From Nitrosomonas sp. Is79A3 (lineage in GTDB: Bacteria; Pseudomonadota; Gammaproteobacteria; Burkholderiales; Nitrosomonadaceae), in assembly GCF_000219585.1 (NCBI RefSeq), contig NC_015731.1, positions 186,001 to 250,000 of the forward strand: 64,000 bases of DNA, in the 5' to 3' direction. The translations under genes and the position numbers were made by a program. The notes below the pieces were generated by a model. That model saw only the letters and a program-made list of their open reading frames with translations. It made no database searches and was not told where the DNA came from. This document shows positions 9,878-20,287 of this stretch, piece after piece. Numbering within the stretch: position 1 is the first letter of the stretch; each line of letters opens with the position of its first letter.

Positions 9878-10207
9878 TATTGGAGGACATCGTAAAAAAT
9901 CTTTTTTAATTGTGAGTTAATGTAGAACATTAGCTCAAATTCTCTTGAAATGCTATGTGACAAATTGTCACAGAATGAAATGAAAGGTATATGAGGAAAG
10001 TTGATGACATACAACTACATTGTGCTATTTGCTATCGTGCTAAAGGCTGTTTGATTATGCTACTTTGATGAAGGACTGCTGGTTTTGAAAGTTTTAATCA
10101 GCATAAGCGTTTATCAGAATCATGGTAACCAATGGTTTTTTCGGTTAGAATCGTGAGCTATTTTATCTTATGCTAATGAATTAGCATTATCTTTTTGAAA
10201 TTATTTT
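9878..10207. other. Divergent intergenic region between regB and the DAHP synthase gene
   Basis: A 330-bp region that must hold promoters for two divergent transcripts. The only structure that stands out is the palindrome at 9956-9972. No small gene is recognised. Confidence 0.6.
9956..9972. promoter_or_regulatory. Perfect palindrome TGTGACA-AAT-TGTCACA, putative operator
   Basis: A 7-bp arm on each side of a 3-bp centre, 84 bp upstream of regB and 236 bp upstream of the DAHP synthase start. The arms resemble CRP/FNR half-sites (TGTGA...TCACA), but the spacing is 7 rather than the canonical 6. A related site with canonical spacing lies at 57285-57300. The binding protein is unknown. Confidence 0.5.
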
Positions 10208-11326
10208 ATGATTCTTATCCTTGTTCCCAATACCCGGCTGGATAGTCCGGAATATAAACAGTTGTTGGCGCATCTTGCCAATTTTTCAGGGATATCAACG
10301 CGTGTTCATACTGAAGTGGGTACTGAACAAACACTGACAGAGATTTATTTGATTGGTAACACTAAAGTGTTATCTATTGAAGATGTTAGCTCCCTTCCTT
10401 GTGTTGACCGCGTGGTTCGGGTTTCTGAGGAATATCGCGTTTTAGGACGGCATAAAGGTGATGATCGCCCAACGCATTTTGATTATAACGGTGTTCGTTT
10501 TGGGCAGGATACGCTGAATGTGTTCGCCGGATTGTGTGCGGTTGATACCATTGAGCATGTTGAAATGATGATGAAAGCATTGCGTGACCATGGACAGGTT
10601 TGTACGCGAATGGGTGCCTATAAGCCACGTACGAGTCCTTATTCATTTCAGGGGCACGGTAAAACCTGTCTTCCTTATGTTTTTGATGTGGCAGGAAAGT
10701 ACGGCATAAAAGTTATCGCTATGGAGATTACACATGAATCTCATCTGGAAGAAATACGTAATGCGCTGTATCAGACGGGTAATGCAACTGGTGTTATGCT
10801 GCAGATTGGAACAAGGAATACACAGAATTTTGAGCTGCTGAAAATTGTTGGCCGTCAGCAGAATTTTCCAGTACTGATTAAACGCGGTTTTGGTATTACG
10901 CTGGATGAATCATTGAATGCTGCAGAGTATTTGGCGTCGGAGGGAAATCGCAAAGTGGTTTTTGGGTTGCGCGGTATGAAAACAAATATGGGTGACCCGC
11001 ATCGTAATTTTGTTGATTTTTCGCATGTGCCTGTTGTCAAAAGGTTAACTCGTATGCCGGTTTGTATTGATCCTTCGCATTCAGTGGGTACTCGTGCAAG
11101 CTCGCCGGATGGTATTCTGGATGTAATGCATGTGACAGCTCAGGGCGTGGTAGCAGGCGCTAATATGGTATTGGTCGACTTCCATCCCGCGCCTAGCAAA
11201 GCACTGGTCGATGGTCCACAAGCACTGCTAATGAAAGAGCTGCCGCAATTTCTGGAAGATATTCAGATTGCACGGGAGGCTTATGAGAAACGTGTCGCAT
11301 TGGCAGAACGCTATCGAGAGATATAA
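10208..11326 (+). CDS. 3-deoxy-7-phosphoheptulonate synthase (DAHP synthase), type I-beta
   Basis: First enzyme of the shikimate pathway: condenses phosphoenolpyruvate with erythrose 4-phosphate. The 372-residue protein has an N-terminal domain of about 90 residues resembling the regulatory domain of Thermotoga-type DAHP synthases. The barrel follows, with AYKPRTSPYSFQGHG (about 138-152), the conserved metal-site histidine in CIDPSHSVGT, and VDFHPAPSKALVDGPQAL near the C-terminus. These place it in the I-beta group with KDO8P-synthase-like barrels, not the E. coli AroFGH group. It stands alone with its own upstream region. Confidence 0.92.
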   Translation: MILILVPNTRLDSPEYKQLLAHLANFSGISTRVHTEVGTEQTLTEIYLIGNTKVLSIEDVSSLPCVDRVVRVSEEYRVLGRHKGDDRPTHFDYNGVRFGQDTLNVFAGLCAVDTIEHVEMMMKALRDHGQVCTRMGAYKPRTSPYSFQGHGKTCLPYVFDVAGKYGIKVIAMEITHESHLEEIRNALYQTGNATGVMLQIGTRNTQNFELLKIVGRQQNFPVLIKRGFGITLDESLNAAEYLASEGNRKVVFGLRGMKTNMGDPHRNFVDFSHVPVVKRLTRMPVCIDPSHSVGTRASSPDGILDVMHVTAQGVVAGANMVLVDFHPAPSKALVDGPQALLMKELPQFLEDIQIAREAYEKRVALAERYREI

Positions 11327-11428
11327 ACGCTGTTAAATTTCAATGCCTGAGATTTGTGATATTGAATGCGGAATGCGCTATCACTGGATTCAGTCTAGGC
11401 AAAATATCCATTGTTGGAGGATGAATAA

Positions 11429-12373
11429 ATGATCAAAGTATTACTCTCAAATCCCAGAGGTTTTTGTGCTGGTGTGGATCGTGCGATAGAAATTGTTGAG
11501 CGTGCGCTCACAATGCATGGTGCGCCGATCTATGTGCGTCATGAAGTTGTGCATAACCGTTTTGTGGTTGAAAATCTGGAGAAAAAAGGTGCTGTTTTTG
11601 TAGAAAATCTGGATGAAGTACCACAAGATAGTATTCTGATTTTCAGTGCGCATGGTGTATCGCATGCTGTGCGGCGAGAAGCTGCAGATCGTAAATTGAA
11701 GGTATTTGATGCGACTTGTCCGCTGGTTACCAAAGTTCATGTGGAAGTGGCCAAGATGCGCAAGGATGGAAAGGAAATCATTATGATCGGTCATCAAGGT
11801 CATCCGGAAGTTGAAGGTACGATGGGGCAGATTGATGGCGAAGACAAAGGGATGTATCTGGTAGAAACCGAAATGGATGTTGATGCCTTAAAAGTTAGAG
11901 ACGAGGCCAACCTGGCTTATGTGACACAAACTACTTTGTCAGTTGATGATGCTGCACGCATTGTCGATGCATTGAGAAGGCGATTCCCTATGATTACCGG
12001 CCCCAAGAAGGACGATATTTGCTATGCCACGCAGAATCGTCAAGATGCCGTTAAAAAAATGGTGGATCAATGCGATTTGGTCATTGTAGTGGGTTCTCCC
12101 AATAGTTCAAATTCTAACCGGTTATGTGAAGTGGCGAGAAATGCCAATGTGGAAGCCTATATGGTAGACCGAGCCGAACAATTGCAAGAAGATTGGTTTC
12201 TTGGAAAGAAAATCATCGGTATTACTGCTGGCGCTTCGGCCCCGGAAATACTAGTGCAGCAAGTGATATCACGGCTCAAACAAATCGGAGCCGAACAAAT
12301 CGGTGAAGACGTGATGATAGAAGAGTTGAGTGGTGTTGTTGAATCTGTTGTGTTTCCATTACCGAAGGCCTGA
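11429..12373 (+). CDS. ispH: 4-hydroxy-3-methylbut-2-enyl diphosphate reductase
   Basis: Last enzyme of the MEP isoprenoid pathway, reducing HMBPP to IPP and DMAPP with a 4Fe-4S cluster. The cluster cysteines are C13 ([11 protein letters not shown]), C97 ([11 protein letters not shown]) and C198 ([11 protein letters not shown]). The HEVVHN, SAHGVS and GHPEVEGT motifs are present. The 314-residue length is standard. TGGAGGATGAATA upstream gives a good ribosome binding site. The 3' end overlaps the convergent thiO gene by 15 bp. Confidence 0.98.
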   Translation: MIKVLLSNPRGFCAGVDRAIEIVERALTMHGAPIYVRHEVVHNRFVVENLEKKGAVFVENLDEVPQDSILIFSAHGVSHAVRREAADRKLKVFDATCPLVTKVHVEVAKMRKDGKEIIMIGHQGHPEVEGTMGQIDGEDKGMYLVETEMDVDALKVRDEANLAYVTQTTLSVDDAARIVDALRRRFPMITGPKKDDICYATQNRQDAVKKMVDQCDLVIVVGSPNSSNSNRLCEVARNANVEAYMVDRAEQLQEDWFLGKKIIGITAGASAPEILVQQVISRLKQIGAEQIGEDVMIEELSGVVESVVFPLPKA

Positions 12374-13486
12374 AAACATATTTATATTCCACCCTGTTTG
12401 ATAGGGAGTGGTATCAAATGGTTGTGGAGTGTTTGTTATCTCATTAACTAGAATCTCAGCGCTGGCCGGTGCCATAGTGACGCCATAGCGAAAGTGACCA
12501 CTGTTGATAAATAAATTTCTGACCAACGGGTGTCGAGCAATAATGGGTATGTTGTCCGGTGAAGCCGGGCGTAATCCTGCCCAGTGTTGTTTTATGGACA
12601 TTTTATGAAGTGACGGTAGAATTGTCTGCGCACGCGTTAACAGATGATCCCGTGCCAATGCTGTTGTCTGCTTATCAAACCCAACATCTTCCAATGTGCT
12701 GCCTACAAGTAAATGGCCATCCCGGCGAGGGATGATATAAAAATCATTTTGTACAAGAATGTTGTGCACAGGTGGTGTATCAAATTTAAATAATAGCATT
12801 TGCCCTCTTATCGGTTTGATATCCAGCTTGAGGGCGTGTATTCCCAATATTTCTTTGCTCCAAGCGCCAGCGCTAATTATAGTGCAATCTGCAATGAATT
12901 CACCGCAAGACGAAGCAACGGACTGTATTTGCTTGTTTGCAATTTTTAGGCCATTCACGGCACAGCCTTCTATGATTTTCCCATCTAATTGTGCAATTCG
13001 TCTAAGTAATGCGCGTATTAATCTTGTATTACGTACTTGTGCAATATCAGGCAAGAATAAAGTGCGATTAAATGTTTTGCTGGTATGAATTTCAATGTTG
13101 TTTCCAAAGGATGGGATGCCCAGAATTTCCTGTTGCTCCGTCATTCTAACTTCTCTTTTTGAGCACCACTGCCGTGCGGTTTCTACGTCGTAGGGTGGCA
13201 ATATCAGCATACCGGATAATTCATATTCTGGATCAATTCCAGATGCTTTGTGTAAAGCTGAGATCCAAGCCGGAAATTGCTGGGCGCTATAGTTAGTAAG
13301 GCGTGTGACATCATCGGAATAATCCCATGGACAAAGCGGCGATAAAATACCGCCACCTGCCCAGGATGATTCTTTTCCGGCTTTATTGCGCTCGAGTATC
13401 GTAACTTTCGCGCCTTGCAATAAAAGACGTTCCGCTGTTGCAAGCCCTATGATTCCTGCACCAATGACGATTACATCTTGTTTCAT
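12359..13486 (-). CDS. thiO: Glycine oxidase ThiO-type FAD-dependent amine oxidase
   Basis: A 375-residue FAD-dependent oxidoreductase of the DAO family. The dinucleotide-binding motif [17 protein letters not shown] is at residues 5-21, with [11 protein letters not shown] following near 41-51 and the C-terminal [17 protein letters not shown] and [19 protein letters not shown] typical of glycine oxidase. In thiamine synthesis ThiO makes dehydroglycine for the thiazole ring. No other thiamine genes are adjacent. Its 3' end overlaps ispH on the opposite strand by 15 bp. Confidence 0.88.
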   Translation of the reverse strand: MKQDVIVIGAGIIGLATAERLLLQGAKVTILERNKAGKESSWAGGGILSPLCPWDYSDDVTRLTNYSAQQFPAWISALHKASGIDPEYELSGMLILPPYDVETARQWCSKREVRMTEQQEILGIPSFGNNIEIHTSKTFNRTLFLPDIAQVRNTRLIRALLRRIAQLDGKIIEGCAVNGLKIANKQIQSVASSCGEFIADCTIISAGAWSKEILGIHALKLDIKPIRGQMLLFKFDTPPVHNILVQNDFYIIPRRDGHLLVGSTLEDVGFDKQTTALARDHLLTRAQTILPSLHKMSIKQHWAGLRPASPDNIPIIARHPLVRNLFINSGHFRYGVTMAPASAEILVNEITNTPQPFDTTPYQTGWNINMFSGLR

Positions 13487-13749
13487 GATGAGTTGTGCCT
13501 GCTTTTATGTCGATAAAAAATTGGATAAGGTGTTATGGCTGTGATTGTAACCTAGTGCAATGCTTCATTCTAAACGGCACTTTTTCAGCCGATTCCTTAG
13601 CGATTAATCGAGAGCCCATTTTTAGGGGGCTTTGGGGGGCATTTAGTATGAAATATTGCACTTTGATTTTAAGAATCCCCAAAACACTTAAGTAAACCTA
13701 AATTCTTACCGTAACTTCTAATAATTCTATTCGGAATTGAAAGGAAAAA

Positions 13750-14274
13750 GTGATTAGTCGAACTATCCATATGGGTTTTACATTAATAGAGCTATTGGTT
13801 ACGTTAAGTGTGGCGAGTATTCTGTTAACGATGGCTGTGCCTAATTACCGGGTATTTGTGCAAGATAGTTTGCTGATAACGCAGGTAAATAGCTTCTCTT
13901 CGGCTATGACACTTGCGAAAAATGAAGCTATTAAAAGAAGTAGTTCTGCAACAGTTTGTCCTAGTACGAATGGTACGGGCTGTACTGGTGGAACTGTCTG
14001 GTCAAACGGCTGGATAGTTTTTGCAGATACCGACGGCGATGGTGCAGTGGATGTGGGTGAAGAGGTTATTCATGTCGGTTCGGCATTGTCGGGTGGCAAT
14101 ACATTGACATCTGGTGCCGGTCGTATACGAGTAACTTTTGCAGCAAGCGGTTTTTCACTCGGTTTTACTACCACTTTCTCTTTGTGTGATAGTCGGGGTG
14201 CTAGCGCCTCACGAGCATTAGTTCTCAACAATCAAGGTCGCTTACGTACTGAGGTAGGAACGGGGGCATGTTAA
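13750..14274 (+). CDS. GspH/FimT-family minor pseudopilin
   Basis: A 174-residue type IV pilin-like protein with a GTG start behind AAGGAAA. The prepilin peptidase site is MISRTIHMG/FTLIELLVTLSV, with Gly at -1, Phe at +1 and Glu at +5, followed by a hydrophobic helix. The DTDGDGAVDVGEEV stretch and paired cysteines are common in FimT/GspH proteins. It begins the minor-pilin cluster, and its stop overlaps the start of pilV. It probably joins the initiation complex at the pilus tip. Confidence 0.9.
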   Translation: MISRTIHMGFTLIELLVTLSVASILLTMAVPNYRVFVQDSLLITQVNSFSSAMTLAKNEAIKRSSSATVCPSTNGTGCTGGTVWSNGWIVFADTDGDGAVDVGEEVIHVGSALSGGNTLTSGAGRIRVTFAASGFSLGFTTTFSLCDSRGASASRALVLNNQGRLRTEVGTGAC

Positions 14275-14780
14275 TGAACACTCGTCTTCATTCTGCTGGA
14301 TCAAGAAAACAGTCTGGTTTCAGTATGTTGGAGGTTCTCATTACTGTATTGATACTTTCATTTGGATTGCTGGGAATGGCGAGCATGGTTACCACAGGTA
14401 TGAAAAGCAATACCACATCGCATTATCGCTCGGTCGCGACGCAACAAACGCAGGATATTGCAGATCGGATGCGTGCGAATCTAACCGGTGTGCGTAGCGG
14501 ATCGTATGATGCACTCGCAACGAATATTCCCGTCAGCAGTGATTGTGTTGCCGCAGGATGTGACGCTGCTCAGATGGCTGTTTATGATCATGCGCAATGG
14601 AATACAGCTAATTCTAGATTGTTACCTGGGGGACTGGGGACAGTAGCTGGAAATTTGGCAGGCGGTTTTTTAATCACAGTCATGTGGACCGAAAAAGAAA
14701 TGGGAGGCGCATTTGATCCTGGATGCCCTGTAGGAACGCCAGCCGCTACACGATGCTTCTTGACGCGGTTTTCGCCATGA
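14268..14780 (+). CDS. pilV: Type IV pilus minor pilin PilV
   Basis: A 170-residue prepilin with the cleavage site SRKQSG/FSMLEVLITVLILSFGLLG; Glu +5 is present. The downstream pattern (GLLGMASMVTTGMKSNTTSHYRSVATQQTQDIADRMRAN) is typical of PilV. The start overlaps the end of the FimT-like gene by 7 bp, implying translational coupling. In related systems PilV, PilW, PilX and PilE form the priming complex with PilY1. Confidence 0.92.
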   Translation: MLMNTRLHSAGSRKQSGFSMLEVLITVLILSFGLLGMASMVTTGMKSNTTSHYRSVATQQTQDIADRMRANLTGVRSGSYDALATNIPVSSDCVAAGCDAAQMAVYDHAQWNTANSRLLPGGLGTVAGNLAGGFLITVMWTEKEMGGAFDPGCPVGTPAATRCFLTRFSP

Positions 14781-14816
14781 GAACGACCTTCACATCGAGT
14801 ATAAACAAATACCTGC

Positions 14817-15575
14817 ATGAGAAATAATTCTTTATCCAAGACACAACAAGGCTTCACCTTGGTTGAGTTAATGATCGCTTTGACAATCAGTTTGGTATTG
14901 CTACTGGTTATTGGAACAACTTTTGTGAGCAGCCGTCAAGCCTTTCGTGTGCAAGAGGACAATGCGCGTATTCAAGAAAGCGGCCGTTTTGCATTAGAGA
15001 TACTTGGACGAAGTATTAAGCAAGCAGGGCATGCGGATATTCCGTTCACGGGTTTTAAGGTTGAGTTTGATGGAACAGCGATTAATGGCACAGCCGGTGC
15101 CGCAGGGGTGGCTGATACACTCACCATACAATATGATGGCGCAATTGATGATAGGGATTGTGAAGGTAATCCAGTAACAGCAATAGGCACTATCATTCAG
15201 AACCACTTTAATATCGATGCAGTAAATGCACGATTACAATGTGACGGCACTATTGCTGTCGCGCCAGCTGCGCCGGGTGCTCCGCCTTCAGGCATAGAGT
15301 TGGTGGAAAATGTAGAAGATCTCCAGATTCTTTATGGAATTGATACAAATGGAGACCAATCAGCGAACCAATACGTTGCATTGCCAGCCAGTTGGGATCA
15401 AGTTGTTACCGCTCGTGTTTGTGTGCTGGTTCGCTCTGAGAAGACCAATATTGTTTCTGCTGGAAGTTACATGAATTGTAATGGTGCCGCAGTCGCTGTT
15501 CCAGCTGACCGGCGGTTAAGGCGTGCTTTTACCGCTACATTTAATTTGCGCAATCGAGTCAATATCTCGCCATGA
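14817..15575 (+). CDS. pilW: Type IV pilus minor pilin PilW
   Basis: A 252-residue prepilin: cleavage site SKTQQG/FTLVELMIALTISLVLLL, with Glu +5. The conserved stretch FVSSRQAFRVQEDNARIQESGRFALEILGRSIKQAGH right after the helix is the PilW hallmark. The C-terminal half (VENVEDLQILYGIDTNGDQSAN, TARVCVLVRSE) also fits the family. The last 4 bp overlap the pilX start, so the genes are coupled. Confidence 0.93.
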   Translation: MRNNSLSKTQQGFTLVELMIALTISLVLLLVIGTTFVSSRQAFRVQEDNARIQESGRFALEILGRSIKQAGHADIPFTGFKVEFDGTAINGTAGAAGVADTLTIQYDGAIDDRDCEGNPVTAIGTIIQNHFNIDAVNARLQCDGTIAVAPAAPGAPPSGIELVENVEDLQILYGIDTNGDQSANQYVALPASWDQVVTARVCVLVRSEKTNIVSAGSYMNCNGAAVAVPADRRLRRAFTATFNLRNRVNISP

Positions 15576-16141
15576 TCATCAGATTTAACTTTCCACAGGA
15601 ACAACGCGGTGCGACGTTTGTTACGGGGCTAATTTTTCTCGTTGTATTAACTTTGTTCGGTGTTACGGCGATGAAAACGGCGAGCATGGAAGAGCGCATG
15701 TCGGGTAACTTACGCGATCGTAATCTTGCGCTTCAAGCTGCAGAAATGACGCTACGTTATGCGGAGCAGCATATACGTGATAACGATCCGACAACCAACA
15801 CTCCAAGCCCGATTGATGGGGTAGTCGACTTTGACACTATTTGCACCGCGGGATTATGTTACTACGGTGCAGGTGCTGTAGCACCTAGTCCAGCCTGGAT
15901 AACCTACTGTACGCCAGCCTGCCCTATTAATTATGTGGCAGGTACAGTTTTTAGAGTGGATGGTGTGGCCTTTACAGCGCCAGCATTGCCAGCAGGTTTG
16001 CCTGCGCCAACTTATATCATTGAAGGCATTAAAAAAACACCACCCGGAAGCGGTGAGCGCTATTACTACCGCATTACTGTGCGTGCGCAGGGTGCCAGAC
16101 AAGGGACAGTGGTTCAATTACAGGAAATATTCAGGCCCTAG
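15572..16141 (+). CDS. pilX: Type IV pilus assembly protein PilX
   Basis: A 189-residue protein beginning with a short basic leader and QRGATFVTGLIFLVVLTLFGVTAMKT, the usual PilX N-terminus, which lacks the Glu +5 of ordinary pilins. It continues with MEERMSGNLRDRNLALQAAEMTLRYAE, a strongly conserved PilX motif. It overlaps pilW by 4 bp and precedes pilY1 by 34 bp. Inferred role: a tip-complex subunit linking the minor pilins to PilY1. Confidence 0.92.
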   Translation: MIIRFNFPQEQRGATFVTGLIFLVVLTLFGVTAMKTASMEERMSGNLRDRNLALQAAEMTLRYAEQHIRDNDPTTNTPSPIDGVVDFDTICTAGLCYYGAGAVAPSPAWITYCTPACPINYVAGTVFRVDGVAFTAPALPAGLPAPTYIIEGIKKTPPGSGERYYYRITVRAQGARQGTVVQLQEIFRP

Positions 16142-16175
16142 TGTTGGCTATTGGTAAATCTAAGAGGATGTTGAA

Positions 16176-19100
16176 ATGAAGAAAAAGAATCTAATACATT
16201 CAATACTATTGACTTGGTTTTTTTCCTTGCAAATTTTCTGGACTAGTCAAGTTTACGCATTGTCCCCATTATCGAATGGTCCTCTTTTTTTGGGTGGAAA
16301 TATCTCACCCAATGTGATGTTTACCCTCGATGATTCAGGATCTATGCACTTCGAGATCATGCCGGAAAATCTGATTCTTCAAAGTGTGTATTACATGTTT
16401 CCTCGAGCGTCAGGTGTTTATGGCTCGGATGATTACAGCAATTATGTCGTCGATTTTGATCCTGCTAACAAATATACTGCTTCATTGCGCTCCAGTTACG
16501 TCAACAAAATTTATTACGATCCTACCGTAAGATACCAACCCTGGAGTAATTCTGATGGATCGCTGATGAGTAATGCTGATGCTACGTGTTCTTACCACAA
16601 TCCGTTGAATACCGCGGCAGGTTGCCGCAATCTTACGGTTAACAATACACAAACTGCGCGTTGGTTGCAAAATGACGGAACTCGCTCTTCCAGTTCATCA
16701 AAAACTTTTTATCCTGCAGTGTATTACAAATATAACAGCGGCAGTATAAATGTGGCCACTAGTTATACACAGGTCGAAATCAAGTCTTCCACATCTTCTT
16801 ACGTTGGCGGAGCCAATCGTTCAGATTGTGCTGCTGCGCCTAACTGTACTTATAGTGAAGAGATTCAGAACTTTGCAAATTGGTATACGTATTATCGTTC
16901 TCGCGTATTGTTAGCCCGCGCAGGTGTTGGCAGAGCATTTGCCACACAAGGTAATACCATGCGTGTAGGTTTTGCAGCTATCAATAAAGGTTCTACAACG
17001 GTGGATGGCGTGGCGACAAGCGTAGTAAAAACTGGTGTGAGGCAATTCACAGGGACAGACAGAGCGAATTTTTTTACTAATCTTTATGACCATGATATTC
17101 CAGCATCAGGAACGCCGCTGCGAGAAGCGATGATCAGTGTAGGGGAATACTTCAAGAGAACTGACGATAAAGGTCCTTGGGGTGAGACACCAGGTTCGAC
17201 CGGAGGCACGCAACACGCATGCCGTCAAAATTATAATATTCTGATGACGGATGGCTATTGGACTGAAGGTTCTGTATCGGGTTTAGATAATTCTGATAAC
17301 CAATCTGGTTCTAGTATCACAAATCATTCTTCGCCAGCAACTCCGGCATCTTATACCTATACTCCGGCTCTTCCTTATTCAGATGCTTATAGTGACACAT
17401 TAGCGGATGCAGCAATGCAATATTGGAAAAATGATTTGCGAACAGATTTATCCAATAAAGTACCAACTAACCCTTCAGATCCTGCTTTCTGGCAGCATAT
17501 GGTTACTTTCACAGTGGGATTAGGGGTCACTGGATCACGCACTACATTGCCTTCGGGATCGGAGTCATGGCCTGATCCAACTGCAAGCGATGCGGCAAAG
17601 ATAGATGATCTTTGGCATGCTGCCGTGAATGGTCGCGGCGCTTTTTTTAGCGCCGCTGATCCAACCATGTTTGCAAATGCTTTATCGAATACATTGTCGC
17701 ATATCATAGCGCGGACCGGCTCAGCCTCTGCAGTAGCTGCCAATTCCAATTCACTCATGACAAACGGACGTATTTATCAGGCAAAATTTAACAGCGGTGA
17801 CTGGAGCGGGCAGCTATTATCGATTCCTATTAACTCCGCCGGTACTTTGGGTGCCACAGAGTGGGAAGCCGGTTCAGTTTCACTGGCACCTGCTACTGTT
17901 AATTCAACGTCGCGCGTTGTGATTACAAAGGGTAGTACAGATGGTGTTGCATTCGAATATGCTAACTTAACAGCCGCACAGAAAACCCTGCTGAATAAGA
18001 ACGCAGCAGGCACAGTCGATAACTGCGGCCTGGAAAGAGTCGCTTTTTTACGCGGCAGTAGTGCGAATGAAGGTTCAAGCGGAACATTTAGTTGCGCTAG
18101 CGCTACCGCTGTGAATAAGTTCCGTAGTCGTACCACGAGTAAGTTAGGCGATATTATTAATTCTGGGCCTTTCTATGTAGGCAAACCCAGTGCAGGTTTC
18201 TCTAATGTGGATTATGCAGGCTATTCTGCATTCAGTGCTGCCTATAAGAATCGGTTGCCAATGGTCTATGTTGGTGCAAATGACGGTATTTTACATGGCT
18301 TTAATGCTTGTATTCCTGGGGTAACCTCAGGTTGTGCAGCTGCAGATGCCGGGAAGGAATTGATTACTTATATTCCCAACGCAGTATATGCAAATTTAAG
18401 TCGATTGACAGACAAAGATTACAATGCCAGTCATCGGTATTTTGTCGATGGCTCTCCCATGGTAGCGGATACGTATAACAGTTCTGCGTCAAGCTGGAGA
18501 AGTGTATTGGTTGGCAGTCTAAATGGGGGCGGTAAAGGTTTCTATGCGCTTGATGTAACCAATCCGTCGGATACGTCTCAGACGGCACCCATCTTTTCTG
18601 CTGCGAATGCAGCGAGCCTGGTCCTTTGGGAATTCTCTGATGCCGATGATGTCGAGATGGGCTATAGCTACAATCAACCGACAGTAAATCCATTTAATGG
18701 TCAGGCCAAACAAATCGTGAAGATGGAAAATGGTCAATGGGCAGTTGTTGTCGGTAATGGTTATAACAGTGATAACGGTAAAGCAGTGCTTTATATACTT
18801 TTTGTAACGGGAGGGGAAGATGGTAGCTGGACCCTGGGTACAGACTACATCAGGCTCGTTGCCAATACCGGTCCTGGTAATGGTCTTTCTACACCGATGC
18901 CATTTGATTCTAATGGAAATGGCAAAGTCGATGTCATTTATGCGGGTGACATCAAAGGCAATTTGTGGAAATTTGATGTAAGCGCTACAACACCTTCGAG
19001 CTGGAATGTGGCGATAAGCGGTTTACCATTATTTATCTCTGGTACCAGCAAGCCCATTATCGCCTCGCCCGCTGTCAGTCTTCATCCGAAAGGGGGGCAA

Positions 19101-19688
19101 CTGATTTTGTTTGGCACTGGAAAATATCTTGAGACGGGCGATACTACCAATACCGCGGCACAAACTATTTACGCCGTATGGGACAACGCCACCACGGCTA
19201 CGGTAACAGCTGGCAATCTGGTACAGCAGGTATTCACGGATGGCACAACCCGAATAGCGACACAAAATCCGGTGACTTATTCCGCAACAATAAAAGGCTG
19301 GTACCTGAATTTGCCGATCAGCGGTGAACGCATAACCGGTGTGCCGAATCTGGAAGACGGTCTATTTACATTTACTACAATCATACCATCCACGTCGCCG
19401 TGTGATTTTGGTGGACGGGGTTTTGTGAATACCGTTGATTTCTTGACAGGCGGTATGCTCCCATTTCCTGCGTTTGATATTAATAGAAATAGAGCGATTG
19501 GGTATGATGATGGCTTGTCAGCGGGTATGGAAATCGGTTTTTCTGTCGGCGGCGTGACAAGAATTAGAGGAACGCCGGATGATGTTCTAATATCTTCCAG
19601 AGCAGACGGTACGCTAATCCAAACAACTGCTACAAAGGGGCTTGCAGGGCTTCGCGGGCGGATTACTTGGCATGAACTGGTACAGTAG
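16176..19688 (+). CDS. pilY1: Type IV pilus tip adhesin/assembly factor PilY1
   Basis: A 1170-residue secreted protein. The N-terminus is a signal peptide (about 1-28, ending SQVYA). A von Willebrand A-like region starts at NVMFTLDDSGSM (about 47-57), whose DDSGSM is a metal-ion-dependent adhesion motif. The C-terminal half is the PilY1 beta-propeller (about 660-1100) with MVYVGANDGILHGFNA, and a calcium-loop-like DSNGNGKVDVIYAGDIKGNLWKFD. In Pseudomonas and Neisseria PilY1/PilC controls pilus extension, twitching and adhesion. It is preceded by an AGAGGATG-type ribosome binding site and follows pilX. Confidence 0.95.
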   Translation: MKKKNLIHSILLTWFFSLQIFWTSQVYALSPLSNGPLFLGGNISPNVMFTLDDSGSMHFEIMPENLILQSVYYMFPRASGVYGSDDYSNYVVDFDPANKYTASLRSSYVNKIYYDPTVRYQPWSNSDGSLMSNADATCSYHNPLNTAAGCRNLTVNNTQTARWLQNDGTRSSSSSKTFYPAVYYKYNSGSINVATSYTQVEIKSSTSSYVGGANRSDCAAAPNCTYSEEIQNFANWYTYYRSRVLLARAGVGRAFATQGNTMRVGFAAINKGSTTVDGVATSVVKTGVRQFTGTDRANFFTNLYDHDIPASGTPLREAMISVGEYFKRTDDKGPWGETPGSTGGTQHACRQNYNILMTDGYWTEGSVSGLDNSDNQSGSSITNHSSPATPASYTYTPALPYSDAYSDTLADAAMQYWKNDLRTDLSNKVPTNPSDPAFWQHMVTFTVGLGVTGSRTTLPSGSESWPDPTASDAAKIDDLWHAAVNGRGAFFSAADPTMFANALSNTLSHIIARTGSASAVAANSNSLMTNGRIYQAKFNSGDWSGQLLSIPINSAGTLGATEWEAGSVSLAPATVNSTSRVVITKGSTDGVAFEYANLTAAQKTLLNKNAAGTVDNCGLERVAFLRGSSANEGSSGTFSCASATAVNKFRSRTTSKLGDIINSGPFYVGKPSAGFSNVDYAGYSAFSAAYKNRLPMVYVGANDGILHGFNACIPGVTSGCAAADAGKELITYIPNAVYANLSRLTDKDYNASHRYFVDGSPMVADTYNSSASSWRSVLVGSLNGGGKGFYALDVTNPSDTSQTAPIFSAANAASLVLWEFSDADDVEMGYSYNQPTVNPFNGQAKQIVKMENGQWAVVVGNGYNSDNGKAVLYILFVTGGEDGSWTLGTDYIRLVANTGPGNGLSTPMPFDSNGNGKVDVIYAGDIKGNLWKFDVSATTPSSWNVAISGLPLFISGTSKPIIASPAVSLHPKGGQLILFGTGKYLETGDTTNTAAQTIYAVWDNATTATVTAGNLVQQVFTDGTTRIATQNPVTYSATIKGWYLNLPISGERITGVPNLEDGLFTFTTIIPSTSPCDFGGRGFVNTVDFLTGGMLPFPAFDINRNRAIGYDDGLSAGMEIGFSVGGVTRIRGTPDDVLISSRADGTLIQTTATKGLAGLRGRITWHELVQ

Positions 19689-19815
19689 CATTTTTACGGG
19701 AAAAACATCAATCGCGCATACCGAGGAATTGGAGCGATCGTATTTCGCAAATAAAACGATTCATGAAATTAGGGTTATATAGGATTAAGGTTGTATGAAC
19801 TCTGGAGAAAATACT

Positions 19816-20253
19816 ATGAGATTAAACGGTTTTACACTTATTGAGTTATTAATCACAGTTGCAATTGTTGGTATTCTCGCATCTGTTGCTTTTCCTTCTT
19901 ACCAAAATTACGTAAGAAGTTCTAACCGTGCTGTGGCTAAGTCGATACTTTATGAGAATGCTCAATTTCTAGAACGATTCTATACAGAGAATAACCAATA
20001 TGACGCGAGTGTAGGAGCAGATGGGATCGCCAATACAGGTGATGACGCAGCCGTTGTGTTGCCTATTTTACAATCACCAAGAACAGGAACTGCTCAGTAC
20101 AATATTGACTTTTTGGCTGTAGGAAATTCAATTTTTACACTTCGTGCAACCCCAGTCGGCACAATGGCCGGTGATACTTGTGGGGCGCTTACGCTGACAA
20201 ATGCTGGGGCACAAGGTGCGGGAGGCGATATTGCAACATGCTGGAACCGATAG
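19816..20253 (+). CDS. pilE: Type IV pilin PilE-like
   Basis: A pilin of about 145 residues. The ATG at 19816 is preferred: GGAG lies 8 bp upstream and the resulting leader MRLNG is short, as in most PilE-type pilins. An upstream ATG at 19795 would add seven residues. The mature protein starts FTLIELLITVAIVGILASVAFPSYQNYVRSSNRAVAKS, with Glu +5 and typical PilE sequence, then ENAQFLERFYTENNQYD. Two C-terminal cysteines (DTCG, ATCW) may form the disulfide-bonded D loop. It closes the pilus cluster and converges with phoU. Confidence 0.93.
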   Translation: MRLNGFTLIELLITVAIVGILASVAFPSYQNYVRSSNRAVAKSILYENAQFLERFYTENNQYDASVGADGIANTGDDAAVVLPILQSPRTGTAQYNIDFLAVGNSIFTLRATPVGTMAGDTCGALTLTNAGAQGAGGDIATCWNR

Positions 20254-20287
20254 TGACTACGTATAAACACATTAGGAAATAGCTTAT

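Noticed and set aside
13495..13695. 66-codon open frame between thiO and the pilin cluster
   Set aside because: No ribosome binding site or domain; probably only the promoter region.
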